DNA of 64,000 nucleotides. Origin: Zarea fungicola (taxonomy: Eukaryota > Ascomycota > Sordariomycetes > Hypocreales > Cordycipitaceae). Shown here piece after piece: positions 23,660 through 34,646 of the stretch. Position numbers and translations under genes: made by a program. Within the stretch, counting starts at the first letter, position 1. Every line of letters starts with the position of its first letter. Below the pieces are notes generated by a model that was not told the DNA's origin, made no database searches, and worked only from the letters and a program-made list of their open reading frames with translations. The stretch lies in NCBI GenBank assembly GCA_900169235.1, contig FWCC01000079.1, positions 1-64,000 of the forward strand, in the 5' to 3' direction.

Positions 23660-24671
23660 TTACTCCTCCATAGGATCTCCAAGTACACCAGCCGGCAGCC
23701 GTCCCTCATTCAGCTCTTTTTCCAGAGCAATAATCTCCTGCAAGCTGGTTGCGTTCTTGATCCTCTCCTGTAGTCTCTTCTTCTCCTCATCAGTCAACTT
23801 TATTCTGGAAATCTTTGATCGCGGTTCTGCGTCCCCGTTTGTCGAAGCATCGAACGTCGTGGTCTTTTTGCCCATAATCTGTTGCAGGTCAATTTGTTGG
23901 TCCAAAATTCTTTTGGCTGCGTGAAATCAGAAATCCGTACCTTGGCAGCGAGTGCCGTTGGCTCTTCGCTGGTGCCGAACAGCTCGCGGCCCTGTTCCCT
24001 CTCGGCCTCCTTGACTTTTTGGTAGTCGAGGAAGCGTACCGATGGGCATTTCCAAATGACCCAGTAGCGGTAGTGCTGCACACTCTTTGTTAGAAACGAT
24101 CCTTTCCGTCCATCACGCGACATGAGCCGCAGCCATACCTCTCTCTTGGTAACAGGGTTATCGGCCACCACTAGGTGCGTGAGACGAGGCAACTTCCCTA
24201 GTACATCCAGGTCGGCCAGTTCTGCAACGTTGTTTGACGCGAGAACTAGATTTGTGAGGTTCGGAATAGACTTGGGGATTGTTGGCTGGATGCTCGCGAC
24301 GCGGTTTCGTGCCAGTAGTAGCGTCGTTATGCGCGGCGATAGCGGGAAATTTCCCAGGACTTGGATATCATTATCGGTGAAGTCGATTGAGTCGTGAGGC
24401 TATGCAAATCAAGCGCATCAGTATGCGTTCGAGAGGCAGAATGGCTGTACCTAGCAATCAAAACTTACCCCAGCGGCACCCAGATTTTCAATGGCGGGGA
24501 TTCGGTGTCCTGCAAATGCCACAAAATAACGAATGAATATATTCTGCTCTCAGGCGATCAAGTTATGCAGTATCTGTTCTTTTCAAACGCACCTCGTAGG
24601 TCAAGCTCGCGCTCTTTGAGCGGGTTGAGATAGGAAAGGGAGTCCCGGATGAGGTCTGCCGTAAGCCTCAT
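23660..24671 (-). CDS. LEA1: U2 snRNP component LEA1 (U2 A' leucine-rich-repeat protein)
   Basis: Five exons, 24671-24593, 24509-24469, 24399-24139, 24075-23941 and 23878-23660, give about 244 aa (yeast Lea1 is 238). MRLTADLIRDSLSYLNPLKE is the conserved start; leucine-rich repeats follow (DFTDNDIQVLGNFP, LLLARNRV, LVLASNNVAEL, LVVADNPVTKRE), then HYRYWVIWKCPSVRFLDYQKVKE, the U2A' cap. The third intron (24076-24138, 63 nt) has no in-frame stop, so an unspliced reading inserts 21 residues between KRE and HYR. The C-terminal region is a charged helix. The protein binds U2 snRNA with the B'' protein and is needed for branch-site recognition. Confidence 0.93.
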
Positions 24672-25550
24672 CTTGACGGGTCGTTACCGTTTATTATGCC
24701 GTGTATGAATATTTTTGCCACCTGGGTTCAGTTGGACTGTCTTGCGTTCCAATGCAAAGGTGCTGGTGCAGCGTTTCGTGAAGAATCTTTTCGTCGTAGT
24801 TCGAACTCGCAAGGCAGAAGCTTGCACATCTGCTAATTAGTTGTATCAAAAACTTTGGCGGGGCGCTAAAACGCTGAAGGCACAGGGGCTGCCGCCACTT
24901 CTACTTGCAGGGATTGCTTCGTTGAGAAGAGAATACCAACATTTCCTTGCCTTCAATTTTGCATAAATACCTCTTTTATTCTACTCAACTAGAAGCCCAT
25001 CGAACAGCAATAACTGTCGATTTGTATACACACTGATGGCTTTGGTGTCTATACAATCACGTGACCAGTCCGCGCCTCGCCTGGTGGGAAAACAGCAGCG
25101 CCGGACGAAAATGCCCAAGGCGAAAAAGCTATTTTTACTGATATACGTACGTGCTATCTCGCAAGGTAAAACCTGGCCACCAGAGTCTTCCTATTCACTT
25201 TTGATCCGCACTTCAGGCCTCAACACTGTGATCCGCACTCCAGGCCTCAACACTGTGATCCGCACTTCAGGCCTCAACACTGGACATTGGGCGCACTTAT
25301 AGCTGGCACACTAATATGGCCTCAATGCTCAATTCCCGTTCGACGTTACCGAGGGCTTGAAGTGTGTTTCATTCATCATACATTGTACAGGAGCCATCTA
25401 CTCAGAGAGATCTAAAGATAAGTCTAAATATACAACAAAAATGCCCAAAATATACAAAACCCCACCGTGGAAGTGGCTCACAGGGGCGAACCAAACTCCG
25501 TATAGACAGGCCATAAGCAAATCTAGGTATCATGAAAAGAATAGCATTTC
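24672..25550. other. Intergenic region with a short tandem repeat
   Basis: About 880 bp lies between LEA1 (start) and the 3' end of the 7-TM gene. It holds LEA1's promoter, a 27-bp tandem repeat (25202-25282) and AT-rich sequence. No gene is supported. Confidence 0.5.
25202..25282 (+). repeat. Three tandem copies of a 27-bp unit
   Basis: Units at 25202-25228, 25229-25255 and 25256-25282 begin TGATCCGCAC and end CTCAACACTG. Only one base differs (T versus C in the second unit). The unit is 27 bp, divisible by three, but lies outside any supported gene. Confidence 0.93.
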
Positions 25551-26915
25551 TTATGCACGGGAGACCTGTGTGAACTGTGTCACTTTAATCTGGCCGTGTG
25601 GTAGGTCTTCATGTAAATCACTGCCTTCGCCGCGTCGGACATTTGACACCTCGGTCAGAGTTTTCCCCTTGTCAGCATGCATAACATCGAGCTCCCACCG
25701 AAGATTTTCTTCGCTCTCTGAAATCTGCTGAAACCCGCCAGGAGCCTTGCCGTTCTTTGCGATGCTAAGTGACGACTCCCCCGTAGTGTGTACCGAAGCC
25801 TTCTGGCGGTAGGGCCAGTCTCTTGATGGCCGTAGAGTAGGTCTCTGAGAGCCAGTGTTAAAAGTGTATGGCCAGGAACTGAATGCACGGTCAAACGCTG
25901 GACGGAGGAGTGGAGCAGAAGTAACCATGATGGCTACACCGCATTGAACGACTCCAATTATTGAGAGTGAAACAAAGTTGTATGTCGCATCATTGAAGTC
26001 GAGTGTATAGACACTGTGCAGACGGAAGACGGTGAAGGCAACAGTACTGAGAAATTTGTTAGCAACCGCAAACATTCCTTTAATCGATTAGGATGGGCTT
26101 ACATGAAACCAGCCCCAAACATGCAGGCAATAGCTAGCTTGTAAGGCTGCTTCGACGGGAGACCCCAGAGCATCTTTACAGGAAGCGATATAATAAAAAT
26201 GTCGGTAATAATGTCCACGATGCTGACGGCGGCAAACGCGGTGGTCTCATTTCCACACGCGCCTCGGGCGGTAGGATCCCAATTAAGCGTAATAGGCCGG
26301 CAGATTAGAAGACCAGTCAAAATGGTCTGTATTATCCAGCAGAAATTCAGCACCATGACACTGTATGGAATCCAGGTATGACTGGACTCGAAAAATACAC
26401 GTTTAATCAACCAGGTAATGCTCATTTTCGTAAAGCCGAGTGTAAGGGCATAAAGTACCTGGGCGGCGAAAACGATCTGGGAAAATCGTAGTATATGGCT
26501 GTCCATGAGCTGCGGGCGATGGTAACCCGCGCCACCGAGCAAAACCACTGCAAAAGGGCATAACGTTAGTCACATTTTCGTGTATGATTTTCGGACCCGA
26601 ACTTTAATTGACGTACTGCACAGATAGTTGATGCCGAGGCCCCAGAAGAAAACCTGTTGAGTTGCATGTTAGTGAACAGACCACAGTATTTGGAGAGACT
26701 TATCATCTCCTACGCACCACAGCTAGATAACATAAAATGTCTTCTCTATAGAAAGAAGATACTCCTCTAATCTTTCGGGTCCAAACTCGAAGCACAGTCC
26801 AAAGTGTCGCTATGGCGGGCATAACAATAGCCGTTGCAATGAGCCCCGCGCCAGAGGAAGTGATAGGTGGATGGCGCTGTGTCACCACAGGACCAACCAT
26901 GGTTGGAGTAGACAT
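25551..26915 (-). CDS. Fungal integral membrane protein of the Pth11-like/'rhodopsin' 7-TM family
   Basis: Exons 26915-26718, 26653-26617, 26547-26103 and 26046-25551 give about 391 aa. Seven hydrophobic segments are visible, including LIATAIVMPAIATLWTVLRV, an YALTLGFTKMSITWL block, WIIQTILTGLLICRPI and VSIVDIITDIFIISLPV. Family marks include FTKMSI, CRPI...W and the DIITD-ISLP-K helix. The last ~110 residues are a charged cytosolic tail. Homologues in plant- and insect-associated fungi are often called SC13-like or Pth11-like receptors, usually without known ligand. The second exon is only 37 nt. Function is not established. Confidence 0.85.
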
Positions 26916-29109
26916 GACAGGCTAAAGTTCTCGGCAAATGCAGTTGAGTTGTTTAAGCTAGGAGCCGACGTTGAACGTCTTGACGGGTGAGCGGGCGCGG
27001 GCTGGGCGCTGCTGAGCCATCTCAAATCGATTGCGGCTGCCCGAGACCATCAACTGAGAATTTTTGGCAACAGGAAGCCTGGGGAACTTCGTTGGCGGAA
27101 ATCCAAGAGGATATGTATTCTAGAAATGTCGAGAGATTTAAGAAGAAAGAAGAGAAGCGGGAACCAAAATGGGGGAAAGCCGAGTCGATGTCTCGCCAAC
27201 CCTCCTGCGCTAGCTACAGTAGGGATCGTGGGCATGACAGGGAGCAAAACCTTGCAAACTGTTTTGCTGGTAGACTATTAGTGCGAGGTTTTCCTCGTAT
27301 ATACTAGTCAGCTGCATTTTCTGCTGCGCGGCACTCGGTAGATGCTAACTTTTCGCTTAGGCTGTAACCGGCGCCGAATCGAGTAGAGGGACGAGTCGAC
27401 TGAGCTGATTCGCTAGGATGTGCAGGGCATGGGGCGATTACCGTTAGTTAGAGTTCGCCTGCTCTTTATTAGCCTCCTTGGTTTCCAAGACTTGGGCATG
27501 CAGCTTTGGCAGTCAATAGTCCATGCCCAACTAAATAGTTGTCGAAGCTACATAACCCACATCAATGGTTATCTTTAAACCAATCATGTATTTGCTCCTA
27601 TCTAGACTTGGTGAACAGAGGTAGACGCGTGGCTAAAGAGCCTGGTCCCTACCTACAAGCTACCCCATCTAATAGTCTCATCCTTGGCCACATCCGGCAA
27701 TGGCATGCTTACAAAATAAAACCTTGAGCATAACGGTCTGCCTAGGGGCCCCATCCAGCCATGGCACTAATTATTGGTGACTGAGCACTCCCCGGCGCTT
27801 TCTGCCGTATTCCAAAACCCGGATATGAGGTGTGTTATCACACTCACTCACTCATTTACGGCTAGCCGCTACAGAGTTGGAGCAGCGTAGAGCGAGCATT
27901 GGCAAAGTGGTGGCAATTAGTTACAGGGAACCTCTCGACCGATATCTTTCGGTAACATAAGCAGGGTTGGCAAGCCACAGCCCACGACCCCGGCAGAAGA
28001 TTGCCATGCGATGTGATGATCGCCACGAATAAGCTGCAAGGGCCGCTTCGCAGCTCACCAAACCAGCACTCCAGTCAACATACAGAACTCCCGCAGCGCC
28101 TGCTGAGAAAGTCAACTGAAACATCAGCGGAACACAGAGTTAGTCCTGTGAGGTCAGTGCCTGTAAGTCTCGTTTCCAGTAAACTTTAGGTTGCGATCCA
28201 CCAGACTCCACCATCCCCAAAGCACCATCGTGCCGGGTCTTGGGCAATTGGGCTACTATGGACTACTTGTGCCAGCACCCACAACTCCGGAGTGGCTACG
28301 GAGTTGTGGGTGCGGGCACAAGTAGGTAAATAGTTCGTTAGTATGTAATATTAGCTTCGGGATGGGGCAGATCCTGGAATGAGCGCCGCCAGGTGGCGCT
28401 GCCAAACACCTGGACGTGCTGATCATCAGTTCGATGGCAGTAAGGAGAGAGAAACCTCATGCCTCGCCCCTGCATGCCTTTGACTAGAAATGTCGATGTA
28501 GAAATTTTCCTGGCCTACATCATAAGGTATGCTGGTATACAAAGAAGCCGGCAATCATCCCGGACAGCTCCTACGAGACCCCCCTGCTTTGCGTTTCGAT
28601 GGTCGCTAATCTCACTCGTTGCGTTGTGAGACAAAATGATTTGGACCATCCTTGCCGCTGGTGCAATGTAAAGAAAAATTACTCGAAGACTCGTCTCTGC
28701 GCGCCATAAATATTGCACCGATCACAAATCTAACCCCCGTTTTTTTTTTTTTTCATTCTGGAAAGAGTGAAGAGGATAGCCAAGCATTCGCTGTGTACAC
28801 CATTTTGCATTGGGCAGGAATAGTCAACAGTTAGCACTCAGATCTGTCAGTGCTAGGTATCTACGCAAGTCTGGCAAGTGCAATGTTCATGGGGACCAAG
28901 TTTGCGTGAGCTTCGGCTGGAACTACCTAGGTAGGTAATACAATTTTTGTGGGATTCAGCGATTTGCTGGGAGGCCGTCAGCTGTTGCAGCCACTGCTTG
29001 TTACTAATATTGTTTGGCATCTCAAATCAGGCTCCGGCGGGCATAGCTAGCCGTTCCTTGGCCGTGCAGCTTCATGACAAATTGTCCGCAAGAAACTCGC
29101 CTCATAAGA
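26916..29109. other. Gene-poor accessory region with a long hairpin
   Basis: About 2.2 kb without a supported gene. It contains a 27-bp inverted repeat (28263-28325), a T run at 28740-28755 and a TACCTAGGTAGGTA word at 28924-28936. Open frames here are short and without recognisable similarity. Confidence 0.5.
28263..28325. repeat. Hairpin: 27-bp inverted repeat with 9-nt loop
   Basis: Left arm 28263-28289 and right arm 28299-28325 are reverse complements with one mismatch (T versus G), separated by GAGTGGCTA. Both outer ends are CTACTTGTGCC-like. It could be a miniature inverted-repeat element, a transcribed hairpin, or a fold-back formed by local duplication. Confidence 0.92.
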
Positions 29110-30998
29110 ACTTGCACGTTGACTCATTGGATATGTTTGGGACTACATTTTTGTTGGAGGCGGCCTCTCCGCCTCAGTCACCTCAAACCGCCTGCTCAAT
29201 CATGGCCCATTACTCAACATCCTCGTCGTCGAGGCTGGACCTGATGCAAACGCCGACCCATGCATAGTCTACCCCAACTCAACCAATTTGATAGGAGGCG
29301 CGTACGATTGGAAATACAAAACAGTGCCCCAGCTTCATCTTGACAACCGAACTATTGATCTTCCTTGTGGCAAAGCCATTTGAGGTGGTACTGTTATTAA
29401 TTCGGGTATGTACTTTTCATTCTGCGGTTTGTTGTCTTCGGTCGCTGTATGCAATCATATTCTGCTTTTCTTTTTTTTTCTTCCTTTTAATGTAAATCAA
29501 GGACAAACATACTTTCGTGTGAAAGGTGCAACTGCTAAAGAAGCATGTAGGGGGATGGAGTCGCGGTGTCAAGCGTGGCTATGACCTTTGGGCAGAAACA
29601 GTTGGCGATCATCACTGGAGCTATGAAGGACTTCTCCGTTGTTTCCGTGAAACAGAGCGCGAGTGGCAAATGCATCTATCAATCCCGAGGGGCACGGAAA
29701 GGACGGGCCAGTCTACGTTCAAGGGGTAGTTTCTACAGAGCGGGAATACCCTCTGCGCGAGAAAGTACCTGACTCGTGGAAGCAAGTTGGGGTCGATGCT
29801 TTGCCATACCTAGACGGCAATGCAGGAACGGTATTGGTGATTTGTTTGAAAATAGACATAAGGGGCGTCGCCAAATAGCATCAGTCGTGTACCCACTTGA
29901 CGGAATAACTGTGTTGACTGATACTCTGGTGGCAAAGGTCCTGTTATAGCCCAATGCTGACCATCACCGTCCTCATCGCGCCTCCGGTATTCAACTTCTC
30001 AATGGTACAGAAGTAAAGGGCAAACATGTCATTCTTTCCGCAGGCGCCGTGCGTACTCCACAACTTCTTAAGTTATCCGGGATTGAGCTTCCTGAGGAGC
30101 TGGCCAAGCATGGCATCTCTGCTCAGGTCAACGCTCCCGATGCTGGGCAAAATTTGGCCGATCATGGTATGTTTGGTACGATGTGGAAGCTGAAGGACCC
30201 CTCTGCAGGTTATGCCCTTGGATCTGGCAATCCCCTGTTCACCAGGCTCAATATGGATGGGGCACACCAACCGATTTCATTGTCTCGACTGGTGTAAATG
30301 GTAGGGATTGCCTCGCAAAGGCAATCGAGGAAGATGAGGGCCAAAAACCTGACTGGAAGACCCATCCTCTGCTGAATCCGGAGCAAACATTCAACGAATT
30401 CATCCTTCTCTACGCTGGTTTGCCAGACGGTTCTACCATCACAACTGCCACAATTAACCTGCTACCGACTTCGCGAGGCAGTATCAAGATCACCTCTGCT
30501 GACGTCAAAGATGCACCACTGGTGGACCCCAACTATCAACAGCTGTGGACAATTTTGTAGCACGGGACTTGTATGCGCCTACTAATTGCGTTGACAGTAG
30601 GAAAGACAGTCCTAGGAAGGGAAATCCTGAATGGCGAGGTTGAATCCCCGGGGGTTTGATAAACCATTCATAGCTGAGTCTACGGATGAGTACATTGATC
30701 TAATATTTGCCGCTGGGCTGGGTTGAGTGAATGGCTCTGTGGACACGCCGCTCTGGATATCAGTCACGTTGCTAACATGGCTGTTCCCGCCTACAGCTCG
30801 ACCTATCATCCAATAGGGACTGCGGCTATGGGCAAAGTCGTCGATAGCAAGTTGCGGGTAATTGGTGTGGCGGGACTTTGGGTTGTTGACGCATCTGTCT
30901 TCCCAGTCGTCATAACAGCTCATTTACAGGCCGCCACATACGCGATGGCCAATTATGCAGCCGATATTATTTTTCAAAGCCGCAAATGTGAGAAATAG
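29110..30998 (+). pseudogene. Broken GMC (glucose-methanol-choline) oxidoreductase
   Basis: Pieces of one GMC flavoenzyme are recognisable in order but in different frames. First comes a dinucleotide-binding start (DYIFVGGGLS) and LVVEAGPDAN near 29140-29260. Then LPCGKAI, an in-frame TGA at about 29381, and GGTVINSG. After a likely intron, YDLWAETVGDHHWSYEGLL (about 29580-29640) shifts frame before SINPEGHGKDGPVYVQG. Later blocks are ILSAGAVRTPQLLKLSGI (about 30027) and FILLYAGLPDGS. The C-terminal block [12 protein letters not shown]...VVDASVFPV...HLQAATYA holds the catalytic His region. At least one internal stop and several frameshifts make a functional product unlikely. The intact relative would be a secreted FAD alcohol or aryl-alcohol oxidase/dehydrogenase. 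Confidence 0.85.
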
Positions 30999-32051
30999 AC
31001 AGCAGCTGTATTTATACCGTGGTCAACCTTCTCGACCTGCCCCTTTTGTCTATTCTCATAGCATGAGCTAGGACAGTTCTGGAACAGCATACATCGAGCG
31101 GAATTTTCTTCGAGCACTTGTGTTTGATATGTTCGTTTTTGCAGTTTGCTTATATCTATTTCTGTTGTGGTTCCTAAAAAAAAACAAGTCTATAAAGTAG
31201 AGATGCCAAAAATAAGTCATTAAACATAGTCAGAAACAATACATAGTAACAGTTGGTTCCACTCCTCGAACCGCCTCACGGAAAGTTGTCCTATGGTCAG
31301 CTGCCCTTAGTCGGCAGACCAGTGGCATGCATGAGCCAGTTCAAATGCTGATATCTCATAACCAAAGTCCAAGAGGCAAAAGGCTGGCTCTGGCTGGCTC
31401 GTGAATAGAACCCCCACGATGTGCACGGCAAGTGAAGCTCTTCTTTACGAACTCCAAATACCATACCCACTGCCGAGCTTTAACTTGCCGAGAAAAACGC
31501 CAATTGGACCGGCAACTTACCCGTCCCACGATTAAAGAAAACTAAGGTTCGCTTACTTGGCCCCTTTGAGGGGTTGATGGGCAACATGCTGCGCAAGTTG
31601 GTTATTCTTGGTGGGGGTCAACTTGGGCTTTTTCCGGGGAGTCGCGGGAAGTGATCCGATTAGCACAGCATTGTCACGTTTAAGGCTGGGACGTGAGCGA
31701 CTGGCTAAACAGAAAATCACAATGTTAGCTCTAAACTTCGTATTTTATTTTCATGCTACACCGCATACATAACACCCATTCTGCGGACAGGGTCCAAGGA
31801 CCCCCAACTCAGTGGCAAGGCCAAACGACGTCACAGGCGGCCCTTCGGACCGAAATTGCGGCGTTGCCAGGGATGGAGAAACGTCCCGTTATGCCAACTA
31901 CAACCGCACCGCCAAACAATAGCGTGCATCTTTAGTTTGATAATCGCTTTCTTTTCTCTTCATTACTATTAATACATCGCATTCCTGCGAGTCTCCGGCC
32001 ACTATTGAAGCGGAATCCATTCCTCCTAAACAGCGCTTCTGCCGTGGCATC
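30999..32051. other. Intergenic region before the GH3 gene
   Basis: No gene is supported in about 1 kb. The last 150 bp are AT-rich and pyrimidine-rich and probably hold the promoter and leader of the beta-glucosidase gene. Confidence 0.5.
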
Positions 32052-34488
32052 ATGAGACCCCCCCTCACTGGCTATTGCTTTATTAGCGTATTGCTACCCA
32101 TCGCCATCGCGGGCCGAGCGACTTCACCAGACATCTATCCAACTCGTGAGTGTCAAATATATTGATTGGGAAATCATTGTAACAGTATCCGGGCAACTAT
32201 ACTGACAGTCTCCTCTTCGGAAATTAGCCCAGGGCAAGGGCAATGGCTTATGGGCAGATGCGTATGAGAGCGCCCGCGCGCTCGTCAATCAAATGACACT
32301 TGACGAAAAAGTCAACATTACCCGCGGATTCAAAGCTGATAATATTTGCGCCGGTACTACGGGGTCTGTGCCTCGACTCAAATGGCCAGGTATGTGCCTG
32401 CACGACGCCGGGAATGGAGTCCGGGCCGCGGAGCTCGTCAACGCCTATCCTTCGGCCCTGCATTCTGGCGCCAGCTGGGACAGAAATCTCACTCGCCAGC
32501 GTGGCTACCAAATGGGTGGCGAATTCAGAGGAAAGGGTATCAACATTGCCCTCGGGCCGAATGCCGGGCCCCTGGGTCGTACCCCCCTCGGCGGCAGAAA
32601 TTGGGAAGGTTTCTCGGTCGACCCATATCTCTCTGGCCAGCTGAATGCCGAAACTATTACTGGCATTCAAGATGCAGGTGTCATAGCAAATATCAAGGTA
32701 AGGTCTCTTCAAATCTGACTCAGTCGTCGAAACGATGGCAGACATAGGCGCAAAACTAACGACATGCAGCATTTCATCGCAAATGAGCAGGAGACCTACC
32801 GCCGCCCGTACTTTGGCGTGGAGGCTGCCTCCTCCAATGTCGACGACAAGACGCTGCATGAACACTACCTATGGCCCTTCATGGATGGCGTCCATGCTGG
32901 TGTGGCATCTGTCATGTGTTCCTATAACCGCATTAACAACACCTACGGCTGCGAGAACAGTAAGCTCATGAACGGCCTGCTCAAGGGTGAGCTTGGCTTT
33001 GATGGATTCGTAATGCTTGACTGGAATGCCCAGCACAACTTGAACAGTGCCAATGCCGGACTTGATATGCTCATGCCCCTAGGCGGAAACTGGGGCCAGA
33101 ATCTAACGAATGCCGTTCTCAACGGAACTGTCACCGAAGACCGCGTAACGGACATGGCGATGCGAATAGTCGCGTCTTGGTACCTCGTCGGGCAGGAGAA
33201 CTTCCCTGAGCCAGGTTTCGGCATGAAAAATCTTACATTGCCTCACGAGCTGGTTGATGCTCGCAACCCTGATTCCAAGCCCGTCATCATGGACGGCGCG
33301 GTAGCCGGCCATGTTCTTCTCAAAAACACCAACCATGCTCTGCCCTTGAAGGGCAAGCAAAAGATGCTGTCTGTTTTTGGCTACGACGCCGCTCTCCCCG
33401 CGACCAAGAATACCGATATCCTGTTCCAGCTTGGATATTACTCATCACCGGAGATGGCGCAGGCTGTGCTGGGGACGGAGGCTCACTTTGACCAGGCTGC
33501 CCACGGCGGCACCATCATCAGCGGTGGACGTGCTGCCGCCACGGCTCCATCCTACATCATTGACCCTTTGAATGCCATCCAGCAGCGTGCAGTCGAAGAT
33601 GACACGTGGATCAACTGGGACACCACATCATTTGACCCTCAAGTGAACCCAGCATCCAACGCCTGCCTCGTCTTCATTAACGCAATTTCAACCGAAGGCT
33701 GGGACCGTGACGGTCTGCACGACGAGTTCAGTGATGGCCTAGTCAAGAACGTCGCGTCCAAGTGCGGCAACACTATTGTTGTCATCCACGCCTCCGGGAT
33801 TCGTCTCGTAGACCAGTGGATCGAGCATCCCAACGTCACCGCCGCCGTCCTCGCCCACGTGCCCGGTCAGGATAGCGGCCGTGCCTTCGTCAAGCTCCTT
33901 TACGGTGAAGTGGGATTCTCTGGCAAACTCCCCTACACAATTGCCAAGAACGAATCCGACTACCCTGTCTACAAGCCCTGCGCTCTCGCATTCAAGGGTG
34001 ATACAGACCCCCAGTGTGACTACACCGAGGGCGTGTACCTCGACTATCGCGCCTTTGACGCTAAGAACATTACACCGCGCTTCGAGTTTGGATATGGCCT
34101 GAGCTACACGACATTCGACTACTCATCACTTTCCATCAGCGCCCATGGTGTGCGCAAGTGTTTCAGCACCTCCCTGGACGAGTTGTGGCAGGTTGTAGCC
34201 AAAGTCCACGTCAGTATAGTCAACTCCGGCAACATTGATGGGCACGAGATTGCACAGCTCTACGTGGGTATCCCCGGCGCACCGCCGAAGCAGTTGCGTG
34301 GCTTTGAGAAGTTTGGCCTGAAGGCGGGACAGAGTGGGCGTGCGACATTTGAGCTGACAAGGCGAGACCTAAGCCAGTGGGATGTTGTGCAGCAAAAATG
34401 GGTTTTGCTTCCCGGAGATTACAAGATTTACGTTGGTGCGAGCAGCAGGGATATTCGCCTCACTGGAAGCATTGTGGTGAGCACGTAG
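32052..34488 (+). CDS. Secreted beta-glucosidase, glycoside hydrolase family 3
   Basis: Exons 32052-32145, 32228-32697 and 32770-34488 give about 760 aa. A short hydrophobic signal peptide (residues 1-22) is followed by the GH3 N-terminal barrel: LVNQMTLDEKVN, CLHDAGNGVR, GPNAGPLGRTPLGGRNWEGFS, then KHFIANEQE formed by the second splice. The catalytic nucleophile is Asp in VMLDWNAQH (about residue 272). The C-terminal sandwich (GKLPYTI, FEFGYGLSYTTF) and a final fibronectin type III-like domain (ELTRRDLSQWD) complete the usual architecture. It should release glucose from cello-oligosaccharides or related beta-glucosides outside the cell. The residue before the nucleophile Asp is Leu where Ser is usual. 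Confidence 0.94.
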
Positions 34489-34646
34489 GAAACGGTTAAT
34501 ACAGTCGCGACTTGGAGATAAATGAAACGGTTGATATTTATAAAACAGCTATTTTGAATTTGGCAAACTATACAGCATATACCTTATTCGTGGCGAAGCC
34601 ATAGGACCGTGTGTATGGCCGCCCCGGCCGATGTTGTAACCGGCCG

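Noticed and set aside
29110..30998. Repeat-induced point mutation as the cause of the GMC gene's decay
   Set aside because: The obvious lesions include frameshifts and a stop not explained by C-to-T change; no marked TpA excess was evident by eye.
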